DNA of 64,000 nt from Aestuariibacter sp. A3R04 (lineage in GTDB: Bacteria > Pseudomonadota > Gammaproteobacteria > Enterobacterales > Alteromonadaceae): assembly GCF_018860805.1 (NCBI RefSeq), contig NZ_JAHKQR010000001.1, forward strand, positions 186,001 through 250,000, written 5' to 3'. The stretch's first letter is position 1; the number at the start of each line of letters is the position of its first letter. The translations under genes and the position numbers were made by a program. Of this stretch, positions 7,981-16,214 are shown piece by piece. Under the pieces are notes generated by a model. That model was not told the origin of the DNA. It did no database searches and was given only the letters and a program-made list of their open reading frames with translations.

Positions 7981-9357
7981 ATGTCTGACAAAGTACAAAC
8001 GATCAATCCTGCAACTGAACAATGCCTTGCCGACTATACGCTCATGACGGAAGCAGAAGCCAATGAAGCTGTCGACAATGCCCATCACGCTTTTTTGAGT
8101 TGGAAAAAAACGTCATTTGAAAATCGTGCGGCGCTGCTCAATACGCTGGCCGAATTAATGGAATCCAAAGCCGACGACATCGTCGATATGATGGTGAAAG
8201 AAATGGGAAAGGTTGCGGCTCAAGGGTATCAGGAAGTCGAGCTTTGTGCAGCGATATGCCGGTATACAGCAGAGCATGGCGCGTCGGTGCTGGATGATGA
8301 AAACCGAGTTTACGATGGCGGCAGCGCAATTATTACGTATCAGCCCATTGGTGTGATATTAGGTATTCAACCGTGGAACTTTCCGCTGTATCAGGTGATT
8401 CGCTACAGTGCTGCCAACGTGATGGCCGGGAATACCACTGTCATGAAGCATGCTAAAAACGTATTTGGCATGGCGAGAATGATTCAAACCATGTACGAAC
8501 AGGCGGGCTTTCCGAAAAACGTCTATCAGTCTTTGTTAATCGAAGGGAAAACTGCCAGTGCACTGATCAAACACGATAAAGTGCGGGGCGTGACCTTTAC
8601 CGGCAGTGACGGGGTAGGTAAATCTGTTGCCGAAACCGCTGCCAGCCTGGCCAAAAAAACTGTGCTGGAGTTGGGCAGCAATGACGCCTTTGTGGTGTTG
8701 TCCGACGCAGACATCGATACGGCCGTAGAAGCGTGTGTTAAAGGGCGTATTGTCAATAATGGGGAAACTTGTGTCGCTGCAAAACGCTTCATTATTGTGG
8801 ACGAGGTGTACGATGAGTTTACATCGAAATTCACTGAAACCTTTAAAGGTTTGAAAGTGGGTGATCCGGCGGCGGATGATACGGATTTAGGCCCCATGGC
8901 AAGGGAAGATTTGCGTGACAAGTTACACGACCAGGTCGAGAAATCTGTGGAGAATGGCGCCAGGTTATTATTAGGCGGTGAAGTCCCCCAAACCACGGGA
9001 TGGTTTTATCCTGTCACTATTTTGGCAGATATTAAACCGGGTATGCCAGCTTACGACGATGAGTTGTTTGGCCCGGTCGCTTCTTTTATTCGGGCGAAAG
9101 ATGACGCAGATGCCATGCGCATTGCCAACGACTCCCGCTATGGTCTGGGTGGAGGCATTTTCACAACGGATAAAGAGAAAGCGATCAGGCTTGCCAGGGA
9201 GGAGTTTGACACTGGTATGGTAAATATTAACGGGTACTCACTCGCTCAACCTGACTTGCCCTTTGGTGGTGTTAAGGACAGTGGTTATGGTCGAGAGCAT
9301 GGCGGCTTTGGGATGCGTGAATTTGTCAATGAAAAAACCATTTACATCGCTGAATAA
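7981..9357 (+). CDS. NAD(P)-dependent aldehyde dehydrogenase, succinate-semialdehyde dehydrogenase type
   Basis: This cytoplasmic ALDH-superfamily enzyme oxidises an aldehyde, most likely succinate semialdehyde, to the acid. At 458 residues it has the usual length of the Sad/GabD-like group. Visible landmarks are PWNFPLY (131-137, oxyanion Asn133), VMKHAKN (Lys156 region for cofactor binding), FTGSDGVGK, the catalytic-base glutamate in LELGSNDAF (Glu230) and the nucleophile in NNGETCVAAKRF (Cys264). The ATG follows AGGAGTAAGAAG. It stands alone between a divergent receptor locus and the convergent secretion operon, so there is no context for its substrate; the assignment rests on overall family resemblance. 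Confidence 0.88.
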   Translation: MSDKVQTINPATEQCLADYTLMTEAEANEAVDNAHHAFLSWKKTSFENRAALLNTLAELMESKADDIVDMMVKEMGKVAAQGYQEVELCAAICRYTAEHGASVLDDENRVYDGGSAIITYQPIGVILGIQPWNFPLYQVIRYSAANVMAGNTTVMKHAKNVFGMARMIQTMYEQAGFPKNVYQSLLIEGKTASALIKHDKVRGVTFTGSDGVGKSVAETAASLAKKTVLELGSNDAFVVLSDADIDTAVEACVKGRIVNNGETCVAAKRFIIVDEVYDEFTSKFTETFKGLKVGDPAADDTDLGPMAREDLRDKLHDQVEKSVENGARLLLGGEVPQTTGWFYPVTILADIKPGMPAYDDELFGPVASFIRAKDDADAMRIANDSRYGLGGGIFTTDKEKAIRLAREEFDTGMVNINGYSLAQPDLPFGGVKDSGYGREHGGFGMREFVNEKTIYIAE

Positions 9358-9381
9358 CCCGTCATTTGAGAGCTAATAAAG

Positions 9382-9408
9382 CGGCCACTCCTGTGGCCGT
9401 TTGGTTTA
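9382..9408 (+). terminator. Intrinsic terminator after the aldehyde dehydrogenase gene
   Basis: The 7-bp GC-rich stem CGGCCAC-TCCT-GTGGCCG is followed by TTTGGTTT, 24 bases after the dehydrogenase stop. It touches the 3' end of gspN on the other strand and may also slow transcription from that side. Confidence 0.75.
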
Positions 9409-10161
9409 TAGTGAGAATTCAATATATCCGTCTGGGCCAGGGCGGCCAAATATGGCTCCTGCCTGATGTACTTCCTCGGGCAAAGACGGGTCAGGTTTGA
9501 ATTTACCACTAATAGAAAACCCATTGAATCCGGCTTCCAGTACGGCATCTAAACTCAGCCCCAGTTTATTGGGCTCTTTCACGGTAATCCCGATCCCGCG
9601 ATTTTCACAGCGCAATGTCGCCGAGTAATTGCCAAAATCTATAGGCCCTTGTGTACCGGCAACAGTGGCGTTTAACCAGTCGCCAAATCCGATTAACTCA
9701 TTGCAATTGGGGCCGAACGAAAGCTGTTCTATACGCACTCTGAATCGGCCTCCTGCGTTTACTGGAACGGGTAACTGAACCTCTGCCAACACCCTGTCCA
9801 CGGGGAGAAACAGCAGAAATTCGTCAGAATTTACCTGCTGTGGAGAAAATAGACTAGTGGTAATTTCTCCTTTAAACGAAACTTCATTGGCATCTCTGAG
9901 GTTGCCACCATGCACATCTGCATGAATGCGTCCGATAAGCAAAGACAGCCCTGAAATCTCCCATTCCACATTTGTTACCGGTATACCATTTACCACGACA
10001 GCCTGTGCCTTGCCTTCCCACACAGTACCGCTGATGCCATAGAGGTTTACCCCTTTGGGCAATGATTGGCTTTGTAGCAAGTGCTTGGCAGGCATATATA
10101 GCACCAAGAAGAACAGGAATGCAAAAATTGCCAGAAGTGTCCAAAGAAACTTTGATTTCAT
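9406..10161 (-). CDS. gspN: Type II secretion system protein N
   Basis: GspN is an accessory inner-membrane protein of the type II secretion machine, present in only some species. The 251-residue product starts with one membrane anchor (FLWTLLAIFAFLFFLVLYMP) and continues as a periplasmic domain. Family-like segments are 'GVNLYGISGTVWEGKA' and 'NVEWEISGLSLLIGRIHADV'. Its start overlaps the stop of gspM by one base. It is the last gene of the gspC-N operon. Confidence 0.88.
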   Translation of the reverse strand: MKSKFLWTLLAIFAFLFFLVLYMPAKHLLQSQSLPKGVNLYGISGTVWEGKAQAVVVNGIPVTNVEWEISGLSLLIGRIHADVHGGNLRDANEVSFKGEITTSLFSPQQVNSDEFLLFLPVDRVLAEVQLPVPVNAGGRFRVRIEQLSFGPNCNELIGFGDWLNATVAGTQGPIDFGNYSATLRCENRGIGITVKEPNKLGLSLDAVLEAGFNGFSISGKFKPDPSLPEEVHQAGAIFGRPGPDGYIEFSL

Positions 10162-10637
10162 TATTTACCTAACTGCAATCGACGAATGCGAACCATGCCA
10201 GGTTCATTACTTTCAGCAATATCCAACTGAATTATGCGGATCCCCATTTCTTCCATGGTTTTTAGCCAGTTCAGAACGTCGTTAAATGGTGCTTCATCAA
10301 CGGTCACTTGCAGCTCTTCGTTCTGGGGCTGCATTCTGGCAATAGCAATATTGTGCCGTGCTGACGTATTGTTTACCGCTTGGGGTAAGGAACCCGAAAA
10401 GGTTTGAATATTTCCGCTTCGGCGCAGCTGTTGAGCGCGGCTGCCTTGTTCCTGAACCCACAACAACAACGATTGTTGAGCGTCGTTGTGAGCCTGCTCT
10501 TTTTCTACACCACTGGTAAGAGGTTGCCATATTCCCCAGTAGAAGATGGCGATGGCGACAACGGCTGCAGTGATTAACACCAGCCGCTGCTCCCTTTCAC
10601 TCAGCGTGTAATATTTTTCTTTTAATGTCATCGTCAA
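10161..10637 (-). CDS. gspM: Type II secretion system protein M
   Basis: GspM is a bitopic inner-membrane protein that partners GspL in the assembly platform. The 158-residue product has the family opening 'YTLSEREQRLVLITAAVVAIAIFYW', in which a short cytoplasmic tail leads into a single membrane helix at about residues 20-37. A periplasmic ferredoxin-like domain follows. Its start overlaps the gspL stop by four bases and its end overlaps gspN by one. Confidence 0.92.
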   Translation of the reverse strand: MTMTLKEKYYTLSEREQRLVLITAAVVAIAIFYWGIWQPLTSGVEKEQAHNDAQQSLLLWVQEQGSRAQQLRRSGNIQTFSGSLPQAVNNTSARHNIAIARMQPQNEELQVTVDEAPFNDVLNWLKTMEEMGIRIIQLDIAESNEPGMVRIRRLQLGK

Positions 10638-11827
10638 CCCCGAATAGCCACAGTACCGATCACGGTATCGTCGCGGTTATTAATTGCGCCCTGCTCTACC
10701 TCAAAACCCATGTTCTCGGCCTGGCGACGGAACTGCTCCAACGATTCAAAGGTTTTGCCCTGTGCCTGCATGCGGATTTCAGCGCGCTCGGCATCAAAGC
10801 GCAGTGTCTGCGCTTTGACCTGTGACACCGAAAACGCACTCGATAATGCATCCATCATTGCGAGCATAGAACGGCTGCTTCCACCCTGATCCAGTCGTGA
10901 AATTTCGCTGCGTATTTTAAGGCGTAAATCGCGGTAACTTCCCAGGTTGGGGAACCCCCGTTTTACCGCCGTGTCTATCTGGCTCTGAAGACGGGCATTT
11001 TCTTGCTTGAGCTGGAACAGGGTCACGCTTTTGTCCACCAAACTGGTGACCAGGACAATGGCTGCCAGTATCGCAGCTACCCGCCATTGATGCCAGTGAC
11101 CAGACTGTTTGCGTTTAATGCGGTATTCGCCCTGATAAAGATTAGTGGTGCTGTTAATAGCGCCGTTTGCCAGCACGTGCATGGGCAGCGCCAGTTCGGC
11201 GTCTTCGATTTCCACATTTGGCAGGTGGCTGAGGTCAATACCCGCGTAGTTGTGAACCTTCACCGGGGTTTCACTTTGACGCAGTATATGGGTAAAGGCT
11301 GGGAGAAGCCACGCCGTCTCACCCTGTAAGCCTTGCCATTCATCTTCGCGAACAAGCAGGCTGTCGCCAATGGAAAGTACAGACCAACCAGCCTCGTTGT
11401 GAGGCACTGCTAATACATCTGGCACGAGTTTGTCACAGAAGAGATCAGCATCGTTTAACCAGTGTTGCCATTGCTCAATTTTTTCTCTGGCGACCACAGC
11501 CACAGCTTGTTGGTCGCCCTTGCGGGGACCTAGTGCAAAAAATTGGGTGCTGATGTCCTGGGCTAACTCATCTTCCAGCATATAAGGAATAGCAGTGAGT
11601 ACTTTGCGGCCCGCTCTCGGGGGTAAGGTTACCCATTTCAGCAGAATATCACTGCCTGGCGCCAGAGCAATGATGGGTCTTTGTCCGGCCCGTTCTTTAA
11701 GAGTTATAAGCTGGGATGCATCGGGCAGCTCGCCCGATGCAATGATTTCCTGCTCACTGGTGGACCATACCAGCCACTGAATCGGGGCGTCGTGTTGCGA
11801 CCCCAGCCTGACAATGAGCTGTTCCAT
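10634..11827 (-). CDS. gspL: Type II secretion system protein L
   Basis: GspL links the cytoplasmic ATPase GspE to the inner-membrane platform. The 397-residue product has a cytoplasmic actin-like part (about 1-245, 'LIVRLGSQHDAPIQWLVW', 'IIALAPGSDILLKWVTLP'). A single membrane helix follows (WRVAAILAAIVLVTSLV), then a periplasmic part with a heptad-like region after 'LKQENARLQSQI'. It overlaps gspK upstream by one base and gspM downstream by four. Confidence 0.93.
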   Translation of the reverse strand: MEQLIVRLGSQHDAPIQWLVWSTSEQEIIASGELPDASQLITLKERAGQRPIIALAPGSDILLKWVTLPPRAGRKVLTAIPYMLEDELAQDISTQFFALGPRKGDQQAVAVVAREKIEQWQHWLNDADLFCDKLVPDVLAVPHNEAGWSVLSIGDSLLVREDEWQGLQGETAWLLPAFTHILRQSETPVKVHNYAGIDLSHLPNVEIEDAELALPMHVLANGAINSTTNLYQGEYRIKRKQSGHWHQWRVAAILAAIVLVTSLVDKSVTLFQLKQENARLQSQIDTAVKRGFPNLGSYRDLRLKIRSEISRLDQGGSSRSMLAMMDALSSAFSVSQVKAQTLRFDAERAEIRMQAQGKTFESLEQFRRQAENMGFEVEQGAINNRDDTVIGTVAIRG

Positions 11828-12816
11828 TACCTTATTCCTCCGAATTCGCGGCGTATTATCTGTACATTTTCGCCGCCCTGAGCCTTAAACAATGTGCTCA
11901 GTGTGAACGTTGCTTTATTGTACGATGTCTTCGTGTGCAACATAAAATACTTCGTTGTTATGGTAAACCAATTGCGTTGAGTGTCATTTAAATCCAGCGC
12001 TGCGATGGCTGGTTCACCCAGAAAATCGTTGATGCTGTCCCAGCCGTCATTCGGACGACTGTTGATCAGATTCCTGGCGTCGGAAAGTGTCATACCTGTC
12101 ATGCCAGCCAGTATGGCTGCACGTTCTTCGGTCAGAGTGTTAACGTTGATAGCCAGCGCAGTCTCTTCGGGAATAACGCAAACCAGGGGGAGAATATCGT
12201 TGATCCACGCAGGGCTGATGCCATTGATCAGTCGCAATTCAGACTGGTTACTCATGAGCGCATTAGCGGCCAGATACGGGAATTGACGACTTTCGTACTC
12301 ACTGTCTTCTGCGCCATAAGGGCGCATGCGACTATCGCTGTCCAGCCAGTCGGCTAAGCTGTCCCGGGCGGTTTCTGCGCTGAAGTTGTCGATGTTTTCG
12401 CTGGAGACTTCTAACATCTTTCCGAACGCATCCATGGTTTCTGACACTTGAGAGCCCTGCTCTCGGTTTGTATCGCCTTCTGCCAGTGCATTGAGGTTAA
12501 AACAACTTTGGGCATCTTCCAGTTGGGCTCGAATACCACCGTTGTCCAGAGGGTAGGTAAACTCCTGAGACCAGGGCTGGGTGATGACAATTTTATCTCC
12601 GGTTTCGTCAAACAGTGTTTTGATAGATTTTTTTGCAAAGGCTTCTGCCCCCATGGCATACCAATATGCCTGGTTGTTATCCTTGAGGTTTGCCGTTCGT
12701 TGAATTTGCAATTGAAGTCGCGTGCCCATGTCAGTTGCAATGATCACCGCAAGGGCAACGACCATGAGAACGATGATCAACGCAATGCCTTGTTGACGAT
12801 GTATTCCGCCATTCAT
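11827..12816 (-). CDS. gspK: Type II secretion system minor pseudopilin K
   Basis: GspK is the large pseudopilin that caps the pseudopilus tip with GspI and GspJ. The prepilin-type leader ends at a glycine before IALIIVLMVVALAVI, and the mature protein lacks the usual glutamate at position 5, as is normal for GspK. At 329 residues it has the expected large globular domain ('FNLNALAEGD' and the SAM-like 'AAILAGMTGMTLSDARNLIN'). It overlaps gspJ by four bases and gspL by one. Confidence 0.93.
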   Translation of the reverse strand: MNGGIHRQQGIALIIVLMVVALAVIIATDMGTRLQLQIQRTANLKDNNQAYWYAMGAEAFAKKSIKTLFDETGDKIVITQPWSQEFTYPLDNGGIRAQLEDAQSCFNLNALAEGDTNREQGSQVSETMDAFGKMLEVSSENIDNFSAETARDSLADWLDSDSRMRPYGAEDSEYESRQFPYLAANALMSNQSELRLINGISPAWINDILPLVCVIPEETALAINVNTLTEERAAILAGMTGMTLSDARNLINSRPNDGWDSINDFLGEPAIAALDLNDTQRNWFTITTKYFMLHTKTSYNKATFTLSTLFKAQGGENVQIIRREFGGIR

Positions 12817-13445
12817 AGCATGGCCCCGTTTAAGGTGAATTCACGACGAATTAAACCAAAGTCCTTGGTTATAAATTCAATGGCAACGGCCTTAGGCAAT
12901 ACCGCGCCTACGTAGCTCTCACGCCAGTTGAGCTCGTCGCTGTTTGTTATGGAATTTGTCTCGTCTTCAATATCAGCAATAAATTCAACTTTAAATTGCT
13001 CAATACCTTCCAGCAGCACGCGGACTTTTGGCTCAGTTCCAATCACATTGTCAACGAAATTGGTGTGTAATCGTTCAAGATTGCCGTCCTGTACGCGATA
13101 GGCCACAGCTTGTAAAGTGCTTCTTGGCAACATCATCTGTGGGTTTTGCCAGCCACTTCGCACAAAAGCCAGGCTTTCGTTGTCGCTCTCATTCCGTTCT
13201 CCCCCTCGCATTACGATAGGGTTAGTTTGGCCATCAATGCGAACCGGGCGGGGCACGGCCTGTTGTAAATCGCGTTCGATAGTGACTACGGCGCGCTGCA
13301 GTCGTTGAAATTTATCAAAGTGTTCAGATGAAATGGCATCACTGTCCAGCACTGTGGTCAGTACCGCCATCGAGGCAACACTGATAAAGGCGAAAATGGA
13401 CACTGCCACCATAATTTCCACGAGAGTAAAGCCACGCTGTTTCAC
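12813..13445 (-). CDS. gspJ: Type II secretion system minor pseudopilin J
   Basis: GspJ is a tip pseudopilin of the secretion pseudopilus. The leader MKQRG is followed by the methylation motif FTLVEIMVAVSIFAF with Glu at position 5. The body contains 'RAVVTIERDLQQAVPRPVRI', typical of GspJ. At 210 residues it has normal length. The gene overlaps gspI upstream and gspK downstream by four bases each (ATGA type junctions). Confidence 0.93.
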   Translation of the reverse strand: MKQRGFTLVEIMVAVSIFAFISVASMAVLTTVLDSDAISSEHFDKFQRLQRAVVTIERDLQQAVPRPVRIDGQTNPIVMRGGERNESDNESLAFVRSGWQNPQMMLPRSTLQAVAYRVQDGNLERLHTNFVDNVIGTEPKVRVLLEGIEQFKVEFIADIEDETNSITNSDELNWRESYVGAVLPKAVAIEFITKDFGLIRREFTLNGAML

Positions 13446-13909
13446 GGTGTGCCCTCATCGCTGTTGTCATCGTTGCTATTGATATTGTCGGTATTTTCAG
13501 AGGATGACCCGGTGTCGTTTTGTGGCAGTGCAGCAGGACGGGCAAGGTAAGTGACCACCGACGCGTCAAAGTACTCATATTGATCATCGGTTCCTACGCT
13601 TATTTCCACCGCACGCAGATCGTCATCGGTGGTTTTTTTGACAACCTGTTGCCAATACCACGTACGGTCGGCCATTTCCGCGGTTCCACGGACGTTGTTT
13701 TTAGGTGGCCAGTTAGCGGTGAGTTTGATGTGGTTTAAGCGGTTATTGGCTACCCAGGTGGCAAAAGTGGTTTCCTCGACCCGGCTCACACTATTGAGGT
13801 GTTCCGATGCCGCTTTCATTACTGCGGTGCCGGCCAGGGCAAATATCGCCAGAGCAGCCATTACTTCCAGTAGTGTCATACCTCGTTGTTGGCGCGATAA
13901 CGGCATCAT
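13442..13909 (-). CDS. gspI: Type II secretion system minor pseudopilin I, with Asn/Asp/Ser-rich tail
   Basis: GspI nucleates the pseudopilus tip complex. The leader ends at RG and the mature N-terminus MTLLEVMAALAIFAL carries Glu5. The globular part ('WVANNRLNHIKL', 'ADRTWYWQQVV') fits the family. At 155 residues it is about 30 longer than many GspI proteins. The excess is a C-terminal low-complexity tail of Ser, Asn, Asp and Glu (SSSENTDNINSNDDNSDEG), which is unusual and could be a flexible acidic extension at the tip. It overlaps gspH and gspJ by four bases each. Confidence 0.92.
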   Translation of the reverse strand: MMPLSRQQRGMTLLEVMAALAIFALAGTAVMKAASEHLNSVSRVEETTFATWVANNRLNHIKLTANWPPKNNVRGTAEMADRTWYWQQVVKKTTDDDLRAVEISVGTDDQYEYFDASVVTYLARPAALPQNDTGSSSENTDNINSNDDNSDEGTP

Positions 13910-14544
13910 TCTGGCGGTTGCTCCAAGGGGCCGTCTAACAGAAGCGGGGGGACGTCCTGGTTTTGCAGCTGAAAGTACACGGGGTCATCGGTGCTGAAAT
14001 CGGGCTCGTAAGACAGAGTGAGGGTGAACGGCGTAATTTCTCCGCTAGACATGATCAACACTTGGGGGGGCGGCAGTTTTTTCTCTTCTTCATTGCCAAT
14101 TTCCGTGTTGGCATCATCCAAACTAAAGTTCTCATCGAATATATCTCGGTCGAAAAGCTGGTCGTCCATATCCCAGGGCAAATCGTCGAGATTGAGCTCG
14201 AAACGGAAGGGCTCGTCCAGGGTGTGTTCGGCGTACAGTTTTTCATCGCTGATCTTTTCCCATCTATCGTCTTCATTGAGGAAAACGAAATAGTAGGCTT
14301 GTTCAAGTGGCTCAAAACGAATGCCCATTTGCTTCTGATTAAGCACGGCATAGTCGCTGGCCATGTCGATAAGCACCTGAAGCCGTTGACCTTCCTTTTT
14401 TAGTTGTTCACCCTGGTCGACGCCAAAAAAATTTAACACAACATAGCCGGCCGCCAACCCCATGATGGTGATCACCAACAGTATCTCCAGCAAGGTGAAA
14501 CCGCGTACTGAAGTTGGGTGGGATATCGTCGCCGGGCCACTCAT
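13906..14544 (-). CDS. gspH: Type II secretion system minor pseudopilin H, with acidic insertion
   Basis: GspH is a minor pseudopilin joining the tip complex to the GspG shaft. A 14-residue leader ends at RG before FTLLEILLVITIMGLAAG (Glu5 present). The product is 212 residues, longer than the usual 160-190. The excess lies in a strongly acidic stretch around residues 100-150, rich in Asp and Glu (LDDLPWDMDDQLFDRD, then FSLDDANTEIGNEEE). The gene follows gspG by 12 bases and overlaps gspI. Confidence 0.9.
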   Translation of the reverse strand: MSGPATISHPTSVRGFTLLEILLVITIMGLAAGYVVLNFFGVDQGEQLKKEGQRLQVLIDMASDYAVLNQKQMGIRFEPLEQAYYFVFLNEDDRWEKISDEKLYAEHTLDEPFRFELNLDDLPWDMDDQLFDRDIFDENFSLDDANTEIGNEEEKKLPPPQVLIMSSGEITPFTLTLSYEPDFSTDDPVYFQLQNQDVPPLLLDGPLEQPPE

Positions 14545-14556
14545 ATGCGTACTGTG

Positions 14557-14991
14557 TTACAGGTATTCGTTGAGGTTCCAGGTACCGATGTCATCTTCGG
14601 TGCCGGGTAAGCCATCAGGTCCGTTGGAGAATATGTCATAGTCTCCCATTTCACCAGGGCTTAAGAACTGATATGGATTACCCCAAGGGTCTTCGGGCAG
14701 GCGCTGAATATAGCCGCCTTTTTGATAAGTTTTCGGGATGGGGTCAATCGTCGGCATTTCTACCAGTGCTTCTAGCCCCTGTTCTGTGGTGGGATAGCGT
14801 TTTGCCTGCATGCGGTACATAGCTACAGCACCTTCCAGGTTTTGAATATCCACAGCTGCTTTTTTCAGCTCTGCGGTTTCCTGGTTGCCGATTACGTTGG
14901 GTAAGATCATGGAGGCAATAATGCCAATGATCACCAGTACCACCATAATTTCCAACAGGGTGAAGCCACCATTGCGTTTCATCGTTTTCAT
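14557..14991 (-). CDS. gspG: Type II secretion system major pseudopilin G
   Basis: GspG forms the shaft of the pseudopilus that drives substrate through the secretin. The leader MKTMKRNGG precedes FTLLEIMVVLVIIGIIAS with Glu5. Downstream are the family landmarks 'YPTTEQGLEALV', 'LPEDPWGNPYQ' and the calcium-site region 'DIFSNGPDGLPGTEDD'. Length 144 is standard. It abuts gspF by a one-base overlap. Confidence 0.96.
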   Translation of the reverse strand: MKTMKRNGGFTLLEIMVVLVIIGIIASMILPNVIGNQETAELKKAAVDIQNLEGAVAMYRMQAKRYPTTEQGLEALVEMPTIDPIPKTYQKGGYIQRLPEDPWGNPYQFLSPGEMGDYDIFSNGPDGLPGTEDDIGTWNLNEYL

Positions 14992-16211
14992 TAGATATTC
15001 ACCAGTTTATTCATTGCTAATATGGGTTGAAGAATGGCCATGACAATAAACAGCACCACAACCGCCATGACAAGGATAAGCGCAGGCTCAAAGATCTTTA
15101 AAGCAATGTTTACCTGAGCTTCAAATTCGCGATCCTGATTGTCTGCCGCACGTCCCAGCATTTGTTGTAGTTCGCCTGATTTTTCACCAGAGGCTATCAT
15201 GTGCATCATCATGGGGGGAAATACCCGCGTTTTATCTAACGCGGCCCGTAAACTGCTCCCTTCTTTTACATTGACAGCAGCATCGACGATTTGGTTCTTA
15301 ATATGTTGGTTTTGCAATACTTCAGCAGAGATACGCATGGCTTCCAGCAGTGGAACAGCACTGGACGTCAGAATACTGAGAGTTCGGGCAAAACGTGCGG
15401 TATTGAGACTCTTACTGACTTTTCCCACTACCGGCATACGCAGAATAAGTTGGTGGTATTTCAGCTTCATGGCTGGTTTTTGGACAACCCGGTTAAACAC
15501 CACTACTGATAACACTAGTACGCCCAATAACAGTAAGCCGAAATCTTGTAGCCATTCGCTCACGCTAATGAGAATTTGCGTGATCGTGGGTATGGCCTGC
15601 CCCATGTGATCAAACTGCCCCACAATTTTGGGAACAACCATGGTGAGCAACAGTGAAATGACACCCACTGCAAAAAACAACATGATAACGGGATATACCA
15701 ATGCTTGCGTTATCTGGCTGCGGGTTTGCTGACGTCGCTCTGTGTAATCGGCAAGTCTGTTTAACACAACATCGAGGTGTCCGGATCTTTCTCCTGCCGC
15801 TACCATTGCCCGGTATAAGTCATCAAAGACACTGGGGAACTGGGCCATGGAATCTGCCAGGCCGTGGCCTTCTACGACCTTGCTGCGCACCGCCATCATC
15901 ATATTTTTGTGGCGGGGTTTTTCACTTTGCTCAGCAACGGCTAATAAGGCTTCTTCAATGGGAAGTGCCGACTCTACCAAGGTGGCGAGTTGGCGGGTGA
16001 GCAGGGCGAGATCAGAGGCAGAAATGCGCGGTTTAAAAAGGCGAAAACCCGAAGATTGACTACTGGCTTTTTCAGCCACAACCTCAACTTCGAGGGGGAT
16101 CAGGCCTTTTTCGCGTAGTTGCTGGCGTACCTGGCGAGCATTGTCGCCTTCCAGTACGCCTTGCTTGTTGCGGCCACTGTTGTTGATCGCCTTGTAAGAA
16201 AACGCAGCCAT
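14991..16211 (-). CDS. gspF: Type II secretion system inner-membrane platform protein F
   Basis: GspF is the polytopic core of the inner-membrane assembly platform. The 406-residue product opens 'MAAFSYKAINNSGRNKQGVLEGDNA' (only the family pattern is given) and has two T2SF domains, each with a 'SGE(R/K)SG' motif (VAAGERSGHLD, IASGEKSGELQ). Membrane helices lie near residues 170-195, 220-240 and 375-395. The gene begins three bases after gspE. Confidence 0.95.
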   Translation of the reverse strand: MAAFSYKAINNSGRNKQGVLEGDNARQVRQQLREKGLIPLEVEVVAEKASSQSSGFRLFKPRISASDLALLTRQLATLVESALPIEEALLAVAEQSEKPRHKNMMMAVRSKVVEGHGLADSMAQFPSVFDDLYRAMVAAGERSGHLDVVLNRLADYTERRQQTRSQITQALVYPVIMLFFAVGVISLLLTMVVPKIVGQFDHMGQAIPTITQILISVSEWLQDFGLLLLGVLVLSVVVFNRVVQKPAMKLKYHQLILRMPVVGKVSKSLNTARFARTLSILTSSAVPLLEAMRISAEVLQNQHIKNQIVDAAVNVKEGSSLRAALDKTRVFPPMMMHMIASGEKSGELQQMLGRAADNQDREFEAQVNIALKIFEPALILVMAVVVLFIVMAILQPILAMNKLVNI

Positions 16212-16214
16212 GGG

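Noticed and set aside
14018-14403. Open frames on the plus strand opposite gspH.
   Set aside because: They are antisense shadows of the acidic GspH segment with low-complexity serine-rich translations and no ribosome site.
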